From: Apostichopus japonicus
Lineage: Eukaryota; Echinodermata; Holothuroidea; Aspidochirotida; Stichopodidae
Direction: 5' to 3'
Length of the DNA: 64,000 bases
Assembly: GCF_037975245.1 (NCBI RefSeq)
Contig: NC_092563.1
Span: forward strand, 10,381,001 to 10,445,000
Shown: positions 46,865 to 58,800 of the stretch, piece by piece
Layout of the letters: every line of letters starts with the position of its first letter
How positions within the stretch are numbered: position 1 is the stretch's first letter
Made by a program: the position numbers and the translations under genes
The notes under the pieces: generated by a model
The model's database searches: none
Told to the model about the DNA's origin: nothing
Seen by the model: the letters and a program-made list of their open reading frames with translations, nothing else

Positions 46865-49800
46865 CTGAAAGATAAACATATATCAATTAACACTGATGAA
46901 ATCATTAGCCGGTAAAGACTTACGGCGAATTACTTTAGAGACTTTTAAACTTGTTCAATTACAATAGTGCAAATCATTCTTTAATCTAAAGCCTCAATTA
47001 TGCTGCAGCTCAATGTGGCAGCATTGCATTTGTCTACAACCACCAGAAGCTACAACTCTTCTTAGAGACTGAAATATAAGAGCAAAAAATTTGCACTCCT
47101 CAGAGTAATGACCATTATAGCTGGTCTTTCTAGCTGAAACTAATTCTGTATAGTCACATGACATGAGTATATTTTGGAGGTGTTATACCTTTTATTGAAT
47201 TAATTTATGAAACTTTAGCTAGGATCAATTAGTTGGATCTGCATTGCACACACAGATGGTCTAGCCTAGATTTGAACAAAATATTCTGTGTGAGGTGTGA
47301 TATATTAGCTGACCAGGGGACCCAACTGACCCACAAAGAATGATTATGATACATGAAAAAGCCTACAAGACTTCTGCTGCTGTAATATTATTCTTTTCAG
47401 GTTTTTAATGACATATATGGTTTTTTCCTCTGCTGATCACTATGACTATGTTTGCTGAAATTAAGTTTGGTAAACTTAATGAAGGACACTTTTTATGACC
47501 CATCGTCTGATCTCATCATGATCAATCAAACATACCCTAGGAGAAATTGCTTTTTACATGACTTTGTTTTGACCTAAGCGAACAAATAAAATGATCATCT
47601 GCTGGACACATAAAAAAAACCAGAAGTAGCCTTTCAACAAACCGACACACATTGCTATAACAATAGCACAAGTAGTTGAGCTACAAGTCATTTCTCCACA
47701 CCCATACAAAGCTCAATACATGTGGGCCATGTCAGCTTGAAAGTTTGTAAATTGTATGCAGATATAAGACCATAGGAAGAGGAAGAACTAACCTGATTGC
47801 TAATAGCCAAAAGTTCAATATGCTGGTTGTTAATTGGTGAGAGTCTTTGTTTCTTGCTGACTATTGCTGGTTTATGAGATGCTGACTTGACCTAACATAC
47901 AAAAGGGAAGATCATTAGCAAGAATAGCCCTAGAAACAAAAACAAATTACAACACTTTAACACATGATATTGGGAGCATTATCATACATGTAGTATCATA
48001 TACAGCAGTGCATGGCTGGAGAGAACATAGGCTGAAGACAGAAAGCCAACTAAAGCAGATAGCTAATTGGCTTTTTGACTCTTTGCCACATCTTATATGA
48101 AAACAATCGGCAATAACGATACACATAATTCACTGAGGCGATCGACACTAATGTGGACCAATCAGTTACGATTTCAGATTTTGCCATTTGCATTTGACCT
48201 CAACAGACCTTTAACCTTCACAAAAAATCTTTATTAAACTTTAGCATTCACACATTTCAATATGGCTTTCGTAATCAATTGGATCTACATGGACGAGGTT
48301 TATGCAAGTTGTCTACTTTTGTTGTCATTGTGTTTAGGTTCTCAAGCTTTGACCTCAAATGACCCCTGACCTCCACCAATTTTGATAGGGTTCTTGTAAT
48401 CACCAAGTGGGTTTTCACAACAATTGTAAAGTTCAGTAAAGCTTTACATTGGTGATTACCTTTGTGATTACCTTCTTTACAAACTTTACCCTATCAGGGC
48501 AAATTTTTAAGAATTTATTCTGGTTTTCCCACAGACAGAACTTACTCTTTGGTTTTCTGAACAGCAAATGTGGTTGTCCGAAAAGTATGACAAATATGGT
48601 CAGATACAGTGGGGTTGGTGTATAGAACACAACCTTTAGACAAGTAAACCTCCACAAATTTCCGTAGGCAACTTGTACTAACCAAGGAGGATTTACATTC
48701 CAGTTATGCAGTTCATCAAGGCTGCACTTCATCAGTTATCATGTTAAAAGGTTTCTAGACATGGGCCTACATTGAATTGAAATGACCCTTCACCTCCACC
48801 AATTTCAACAGGTTTCTTGAACTCATTATTAAAGGTGGATCTACCTACCATATATGAAGTTCAACCAAGCTGCATTTCTAGTGAGTTGTGTGTACAAGGT
48901 TTTCACCTTTTGACCTCAAATAGCCATGAACATCAATTTGATGTACTTTTTTAGTTACTGTGCTTACAAGGTTGATCGTCATATACATTTACACACACGT
49001 CACATAGATTCATTTGATCATGACACCGCCCCCTCTTCTCCAATATGTGAAATGAAATGATGTGCTACCTATTTTCCCAAATGAATACATTTCTTCCATC
49101 CCTCCTAGGTTATTATAACAAATACTTTTACTTTTGTCTAAATTACAACTGGGTCTGTCTCCTAGACATACCTGAAGTTTTCTCTTTGTTCGAGAGGCAC
49201 CAATATTCCACTGCATAGAGTCCAAATCTGACTGAGAGCAGCTTTGCAAGTCTTCCTGTGGGGCACATATTGAAGGAGGTGGCTGACAAATTACCTGCGA
49301 AGTACTGTCACATTCTCTGTTAGCTGGAACAGTTAGCAATGACGTAGATTCTGAAGAAAGCCCATTGGCAGGTTTCTTAGAGTTCCATGCTCTCCCAGTT
49401 GTTGCTTTTACTAATGAATCTCGACTTGAACATCCAGAACCACTCTGCAAAGCAGTTGCCGACAATGTTTGTTTTCCTATACTAACTACCTTGTTTTGAT
49501 AGAGCTTGCTTTTAATTAGACTCTTTTCTTTTGGTAGGACACTCTTCCTTGATTTGAATGTGGGAATGATCCTAGAGGCAGTATGTGATATCAAAGGTTC
49601 TTTTGCAATAGAACGTTGGGAATTTGCGGACCTATGAACTTCAAACATTGGCACTGTTTTCTTGCAGACTGGGTCCGTTCTTGTGTCTTCTGTATCATTC
49701 TGTAAGTCATTTTGAAAGGTGAATGGTTTTTTGGCTGCTTGTTGAGATGAGTACTCTTGGTTTGGATCTGTTGATTCATTACCAGAGATAACACCTGAAC

Positions 49801-52800
49801 CCATTCTGTGTGACAAAGGAGTTTCAGGTTGACTGCTGCATCTTTTCATGGAAGTTGCTGCTACTTGAGGAAACTTCACAGGAATGGAGGAGAGACTTCT
49901 TGTTGGCATCCACCTTGTTGATTGTTGGGGAGTGATACTGTCAGAGAGTAAATGTACCTAGCAATGGAATGAATTAACATTGATTAGTACTATATATAAG
50001 TTGAACATAAAAAAGGGACTTCCAGTTTGGGCAATTATAATTAATCAAAAGTTCCAAGTCATCTGTATTAGATGGGACTGAGTGAATATATCTTTTATCA
50101 GTGTAATATAATGTTGCCCCATTAAGACTGCACTTCATCAATTAGATGGGTTCTACGTATGGCAATACTATTTATTTGAGAATGAAAATATGTATGTGGC
50201 AAAATTGAATACTGTACAGCATTTTCTTTTTGGTATCAATAAGCCACAAACCAGAATTGTTTACTTTGAAATTGTCTTTATGTGCAGCATTACTCAATCA
50301 TCAACCAATCATAAACACTTATTCATTAAGATTAACAACAAGCTTGTATTTTATCACTTAATGTTTGATGTTTTGTATCTATTCCTGACTTTTAAATGAG
50401 GATGGCAAGGTTATTTCTTATATAGATTTAACTTAACACTTTGCCCTGCACTTTGTATCGGTTCCTTATTACGGCCATTCTTGCAAGTGGGAAAATATAA
50501 AGCCAGATACTCACATGGGGTGTAACCATAATGAAAGTCTTTTAATTTTGCTTAACAATAAATAAGTGTTTCTAAGTTAATTTAAAGCAAATATATCAAA
50601 ACTATTGTTTCTAAACCAATAGCACTAGAAAAATGGAACAGCACTTTTAATTACAGTGATGTTAGGTGCAATATCTTCCTTATGCCTTTGTTTGCCACCA
50701 GAGGAGCTTTAGTTCAATATTTCCAATTTCGTATCATACACCATAATCTTGGAACTTACTGAAGCTTATATTTAATGTAGATTATAGGCAATCCCTCTTG
50801 TACATTTTGCAAGCTTTTGGCAATGTCATATTGTCTCTTCTTTCCTTTGGATGTTGACAAAGGGATTTAAATCACCAATGATGATATTTTAAGGTTATAA
50901 TAAAATGGTTAATGTACCCCAATATTTTTTAAGCAAAATATTATATTTTCGATTTGAAGCAAAATGACAAGATTCCAACAATTAATGAGTTCATAAATAA
51001 GTCACAAAGCTTGTGTGAAAAAGGGAGAGTAAACTTCTTTTAACACATTAATTGATTCCTTTTGTATTTAGTGGGGAAAAGATCATTAGCTGTTTCCCTT
51101 ATTGGATTTAAATTTTGATGGTTTTTTTGTTAATTGATGCATTAAATTCTGCACATTTGTATATAGTTACTTGAATAAATACAATGAGGGGAAAAAAGAA
51201 CAATGATAAGATCATACCTGCAAAGTTGCTTTAGCCATGACACCCTTGGTGTAGCTAGCCTCCTCACAGAAGTTTAAAGGAAGTCCACAAACAGATGAGA
51301 TTTTGGACTTCACATCTCTAAGAAATGCTGACAATATGGATTCTTGGCTAATTCTAGGAATGACACAAGGTTCAGATCTTCGCACACAAAGAGATGGATA
51401 ACTTTAAATTATATTAAGATCAAGGAACTCAATAAGGATGAAATTGTTATGTTAATGCTTAATAAAAAGCAATAGGTTGTCAAGGCAATGGTTGTACATA
51501 CTGCAGTTCATGTAACACTACACAATTCAGGCAAAAACTTGCAATTATGTTTCATCCCTGACTGAGAGCCAGGTATAGCTAATATCCTTGAGCTAGATTG
51601 GTAGAAAACACACTTCTATCAATAATCACAGCAAAGTCATACAAAAAATATAGTTTTAAATATATCACATTAACTGAGTTACAGTTACTGAGACTTTTGT
51701 TTACAATCCTGCATTACATTTTGCATACAAATTCCATACATGTTTGTAAAACATACACCAATTGCAACTTGAATGCAAAACTTCTGGTTCAGTATAGCAA
51801 AAATTAGAATGTAAATAAATTAGGCAATTGCACTTGTTAGGCGAAACTGGTAATGAAACCTTGTTATACAAACACTGACTTGACTATATGTGGATCAACT
51901 GTTAAACTGAAGTAACTGGGAATAAGTGGGAATATACAATTAACTGACTTTGTAATATCACGTGATGGAAGTTCAATTCCATGTTTTTAAAGGATACGTG
52001 AAGACATTGTTACCAATCATTGGGAAATGAACATTGAAGTAAAACATGTCATCCTCTTCTTCAGGTAAGCGGTAGCCATACTGAAATAAAAAAATATCTC
52101 TTCTGCTGATTATTAGAGTAGAATTGTACATATCACAGTTATTATTGGAGTACAATATCTTAGAGTAAATACTGGTGTCAATCCATACTCCATAGCTATA
52201 TTACAGTGTATATGTGCCTCTGGGATCGACTTGACTGGAAATTTGTTTCAATTACATATCACATCTAGTGCTTCTATTTATTTTTATTGGTTGTATTTAT
52301 TGGTAGTATTTATTGGTATAGTATTTTATTTATTGGTAGTAAATTTCAAATGGCTTCAAAGACCATGATATAAAATGAAACTTAGTATCTGACTGAGAGG
52401 TGGTGGGTTACAGTTCTGGCACCCTGTAGAAGCTGTTTTTCTTTCATTTAAACTAATCTTCTGAAATGAGCTAAAGTTGTAAACTAAGTAGCTACCCGAT
52501 TTGAAGTTACAAGCAATTTGGCTTTCTCCAAAAGTAAAAGCCTCTAAGCAATGTAAATTATCTTCCAGTTCTAGACATACCAGAAATATTCATTCAATTC
52601 CAATACGTACCATTTTGAGATAAGAACAGTTGAAGATGAACCCTTCATAACAAAACTGAATGTTAAAAGTTAAGTTACACACTGTCTATAAGTTTTTGTT
52701 TGCTTCTTAGTGTTGCTTCTCCAAATTTGCATCCCACTTCACAATTTGACACACACATTGTTATATAAATTCAAATCCAAGCTTAAGATAATGTGGGTGA

Positions 52801-55800
52801 AACCCTCCACAAGCCTGGGTTCACACAACAGAAAGAAAACATAGCAAAACAGCATTTCTTGTCAAAGTACTTATATGGTGCAACCTGTGACAGTTTGTAC
52901 CATTAACTTGAAGGTAGGGGAGTGGGATGTACTGGAAATGATCTTATTGCATCATAATACAAATTTGTGTATGTTTATTAAACTAATAAATTAGGTATGT
53001 AGTGAAAGTATGCCTACCCTACAGAGTTTAAGATGCCTGCAAATGTTCAATGGACTCTGCATTCTTGTAGCAGACCTTACTATTCACTGTGTAGGGAAAG
53101 GCCTGACTTTGCTGTGAGTACTAATAGAGATGTAGTGCCTATAACTACAATTGCTCTATCTTTCTTGTTCTTCATGAACTTTCTGAAGGACATGATGAGG
53201 TCCCTATCATTTCCAACATCATTCAGCCTTGTAAAATTCAGTTGTGATTAATCAAATACAGGCGCGTAGCGAGGAACTTGCCAAGGGAGGGGTGAACCTG
53301 TAGCCAAATCATCAGAGCCGTAGATTCAGCATTGGAAACTACCAGAGCCGTATATCTAAGCGTAACGCCACCATGAGTTGGCGCGAAGCGTACAAGAAAA
53401 TGTTGGCCAAAAATGCCTTCAAGATTGCTGGAAATGGCACTTCCCAGGCCTTGCAAGTTGCATCTAAGCATTTTCTATTTTGAAATTACTAGCGATGTCA
53501 TCAAAACGTACAAAAAAAATATGCTCAAGGGGGGGGCAGTCGCCCCCTTTGCCCCCCCCCCCTTGGCTATGCGCCTGATCAAATAGAATAAGTGGATAAA
53601 TCAGGATTTGTGATATGAATTGGCTGGTAATGATAAATAGTTTCTGCAATGAGAAAGAGCTTCTTATTAATATGGCTCAAGAAAGAGAACTAATAAAAAT
53701 TACTTACCGCATTCTTCCAATATCGTCTCATCTCTTTGTATCTCTTAAAGGGACTGCTTAAAGGAATAGAGTGTGTAACACTTATGACTTTTCCTTTCTT
53801 CATGCTGAAATAAAAAAAAATCACAGATTATTTTCAAATAAACTATTTAAGTGTGCAATTTTTTTGGAAGAAATGAATCATGGATACCATATATAAGGTA
53901 TCTAGAGAAGATAAAGTAATTGGCTTTATAGTGAACTGTGCCATACCTTGATGCTAATTTACATATTAAACTTTTCTGAACAATAAGTATAACAAATTGA
54001 ACATCTACAAAGTGAACAGTTGATTTGCAACACTAAAAAACTCAAATTCAAATTGTTAATTTATCATATTGCCACTATTTGGAAATATTTAAAATGAAAA
54101 GCCTATATGGGTTTTATGATGTAACACAAGAGTACTAAAATGTTGCCGATTTCATAATATATTGTATGTATTTTATACTACTTCATATCTTGGCAGGACA
54201 CCATATTCAAATCTCTGAACATAAGGGTAACACATTGGACATATTGAACAATTGAATTACAGTATTCACTAGAAAACTAAATTCAATGTGGTATATTGAA
54301 AAGAATAAATTTAGAATTAAAATAATTTGAGCAAATGCAGAATGAAATGCCAAGGCATAAATCTATACCTTGGCAGGACATGAGACCACTTCTCCTGTAT
54401 AGCAAATTCTGGAATGGTCTGCAAACGGTTTGTTTGAAACTGTGCCAAGACAGATTCGCAAATATTCAAGCTACACAGCTGCATGCAGAGAAAACAAACA
54501 TGGAGCATGATTTGTATAAACAATAATCAAGCAACAATCCAAATTATTTGGGGAAAGAAACTAAATGGGCAGTGCCTGGGTGGACTTTCACCAGTCTTAT
54601 AGAGAATGGGCAGTGTAATAGCTTCAATACCCTAACTTAATTTACACTACAAATGAACATGCACAAAGAAGCAGACAAGAAAAATAATGCTAACACCAAC
54701 ATACAGTAGACCCGACCTTGGTCCTAACAATAATATTAAAACATGCTACAGTGCTAATACCAGTGTCCCTAAAGTTTGCACTCACCTATGAAACCATCAT
54801 TCACAGTGCCTTTCTAACGTACTGCAACTCAAAACACAAACATTATTCTCTATGTCAGACGTATCATAATTTCAGCATTGTAACCTCTACAGTTTAACTT
54901 TTAGGACATAGCCTTACATGACTAAGGCTCCAAGAGCAAAAATTGGAAGACTTTTCCTACTGGCACAACTTTATTTTCTGATTTGAGTAGAGTAAAATTC
55001 ATTATCATCTTTTCTTACAGCCTACTGCACTGAAATTCAACCCTTTACACTGCTTCTGAAATCATCAAGACTATATCCTGGAGGATTATAATTGCAAAAC
55101 TCTTTGAGACATAAAAAGCTATGTCAGTGGGAGTTCTGCACAGCACATAGTTTCCTGTGCAAGTTGACAGAGATCAGTGGTTGTGTGAAGTACGGCATAA
55201 TGTTTAAACTCAATTCCAGATACCAACTGTAGTTATAATTATTGGAGATCTACTGTATATATAAAAGAACCATAAAAAGTGAACCTCAGTTGATGAGCGT
55301 CTTAAAATGACTATTTAATTAGGCTATGTTCCTCTGTGCAAATGTGACATCATTTTTTCATTTAGTGCACTTTGCTAATTTTAAACAATGGTACCTGAAT
55401 TTTAGATACAAATGGAAAAGGGACATTGTAATCAGATCTTTTATTGGCTAAGAAAGAGAGGGGAAAAGATCAGATTCCAATGAAATCAGAAAGATGACAT
55501 ACATACATATATAGCTGTGCTTTATGAAACTACCTTGTAACACCAACAGCTACTTGAGTAGCTGACCACACAGAATAAACTTGTTTTACCACTAATAATA
55601 ACACCGATCATGTAAAAAAAGATCTTTGGTGAAACCCTATGGAAGACTTTGAATCTTCCAACAATAACTTAAACTCAGTGAAACTGGATTATACATATTG
55701 TATAGCAGTAATATCACTGTGGGGAAGATATATCAGAATGTGTTGAAGAAAAAACTACTAACGGAAGGTTCAGGTAAGTAGACTCCAAAACCTTTCAGGG

Positions 55801-58800
55801 CCAGACAGATCTCTGCTTCTGTGACATTTAAGTCAAGATCTGAGGAAATCAAAACAACAGTTAACATGGATTCTGAAAATAGAATCCTGCTATGGAGATT
55901 CATGCATCGCAAACTATGTACCACCCCTTACAAGTGGTGTTACTTGATTAAAGACGTGCATCTTTTTGTACTATTAACCAACTCACCATATTTTAGTTAG
56001 CAACTGCAACTAACACTTAAGTACTTCATCTTCAAAATCTATAGCAAATCACACTTCTCTGTATCTACATTTTTTTTCCACATGGTCGAAATTCTGTATA
56101 TTTCATGGAGTGCACCTAAAAGCAAATTTGATAATGATCTCAGTCCTTCTCTTCAGACAAGTTACTGTTAATCCATTTTAGGAATCTATAATACCTCTGT
56201 AATCAGCACAAAGAACTGAAAAACAGAAAATAATTGTCTGCTTGGCTTACAGAAATTAGCACACCCAAAGATCCAACATCATTTGCACTTGACAGTATTT
56301 CCTTTTCTTTTGCACTTTTTGATGAGGACACTAGATCATATCGTACTCAACACAATTCCCAGAGAACAAATGTCTTGAGCTTTTCTATATAAGGCATAAC
56401 AAAGTGTATAAGATTTAAAGACATGCAGAGCAAGTAACATAATCACATTGTAGCATCCCCACTAATTGACACCTTAATTGTTCTGTTGTGAAGATTTATA
56501 GATCTGAAATTTATTCATCATAGCAACTACATTGTACAAGCATTTGTGAAGTCAAAAAAGCACATCAATGTTCTTCTTTTTACTTTAGCTGTTTGTGATG
56601 AAGTCAGTTTGATCACACCTTAAACAACCCTGTCATAATTCAATAAGGCTGTGTTCAAATGGGATACCCTAACTAGAACCAATGTTTGTAAAACCACAAA
56701 GATTTTATACAATTTAATTCACATTTACATTTGACCGCAATAACCAAATCCAAGTCTGATCACCGACAGGGGTCACTGAACAGGAAGCTATGTAATTCAA
56801 CGGGTCAAAGAAAACTATTCAGTGAATACTTTTACGCGAATAAAATAGTGCATCATCACATTACAATTTTGGTCAGAAAGCAATGCAGTGTAGTCATTAT
56901 TGAAGGATAGATGATCGAATATCCAAGAGGCAAGTACCATGATGTGCATACTCTTTTCAACGGTATCAGGCTATCAGCTACAATTTACTCTGTGGCGACC
57001 AGGAACAAACATTCTCCATTTTGCAAGGGATGTACGTCAATTTTCCAAACCGACTAGTTTTCCCAAGACCTGCTGTAGAGACTGGACAAGCGAGGTTTCT
57101 CCAAGTAAAGGGGTGACAAAAGTGAAATTACATCTTCATAAATATGCAGCACCTGGTGATATGATAATTACAACTCTGGGTTGTAGGCATCCAGGAGAAG
57201 CCCTCCAGGCTGCAGCAACATTTGTTGTTATTCAAAGCTATTTTCAACACAAAAGTAATTTTCAGAAAGAATTTTGAGAAAGAAATATATGTAATATTCC
57301 TTTCTTATGTGTTTTTTTCCTTTTGTGCATGTTCATGTGTACAAATTTATCATTTAAAAAGTGCTGTGTTGTTGAAAAATGAAACATTTTGGAACATGCC
57401 ATGATAGCTGTATTAAATCAAACTTGATTTCAATCGGGGTTTAAAAGCAATCTCTAACTCCTTCTGTAAGCTGTTAGCTCAAAATCTTGAACTTATGAGC
57501 ATTTAACACCTCATAAGTAAGAGTAAAGTGACAAAATGGAATCAGAACATCAAGCATGTTCATGTTCTGATTTATATTAATACAACTGGAACAATACAAA
57601 TTGACATTAAATCCTATTAAAAAATTTGATGTTGATTTAAACTGATTGAAACCCACTTGAATCAACATGGTGATGCTATTTGTCAAATTTGGCAAGAAAT
57701 GCAATGACATTCAACTGAATACTTACTAACAGCAGGTAATGGCCCTGGGTTGGAAAGAAAATCTCTACCATTGATGTAAAATTCCCCAACCTTGTTCCAT
57801 TGAGGAGCAAGTTTGGCTGTTAATGTGTATGTAAAACATGACTGGAAAACAGATGAAATGACTCGCACAGGCTTCATGAACTGAAAAATAAAAATAGCCA
57901 GCTATCAGTAGAACTGCAGAGGAGAAACTGCTTAGTCGTGACTCGCATTTGATTAAGCATTAATCCTCAGTTTCATTAACAGACCCTGAAGGACAATGAA
58001 GAAATGTTAACAAGCCCGAAACAAACAAAGTATTACGAGTGTCTGAGGTTGTGGTCAGGAAAAGTTTGGTTTTCCCTGCCCAAGATGGCCCACCCAGACT
58101 TGTTCTGACCATATTTGACAGTGTATGAGTTTGTAGAATGTCAACAGAATTTTTCACAAACTCTTGTGGGGGTCAGTAAAAAAGGTGACAATATAATATA
58201 TCTGGAGAAAGAAAGATGATGATATAAAATTTCTAAAAAATTTCTAAATACTTACATTCGCTTCATTCTTCTCCTTTCTCAGAGAATATTTCTTCATTGA
58301 TTATTATGGAAAACATTACAGTACACACAATATCACATTTTGATTTTTTTATTATTCATATTAACATAAACTTACTTGTGTTCTAATTGATCACCTTCAA
58401 TGAGCACCAATTGAATTGCATCACACTAATTACTCAATTTATGTAAATTATACAATTCCACATAGCAAACTAAAATAGCTCTGATGTTATCATAACTGTT
58501 CTCATTCTTTGCATATGTGTGTCGATAAGAAAATCAATAATTTTAGCAAGACATTTTGCTTGATTTGCTAATTAATTCTCAGAGTAAGCAGATCTAGGCA
58601 AAACAGTGAAAGAGCCACCTGTCTAAATGGTAACTCCTTGTGGCATTTTGCTTGAGATCAAACATATTAGACTATATACTTCAGCCACTTTAATTGATGA
58701 CCCTTAGCTGTTTAAATGGTAATTTCTCCAAAATTAAAAGCTTTAGAAATTAGCAACCTGCACTGATAACATTCTAAAGGTCTGCAATATACCAACATTT

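Noticed and set aside
51973-51997. Reading the exon through YPLKTWN to a stop as the end of the C18orf63-like protein
   Set aside because: The YPL is the U12 donor GTATCCTTT read as codons; splicing to 51,401 restores the conserved TYPSLCVRRSEP sequence.
56939-57277. 112-codon + strand open frame as a gene nested in the minus-strand gene
   Set aside because: No recognisable domain, no flanking splice or promoter support, and length within chance for this composition.
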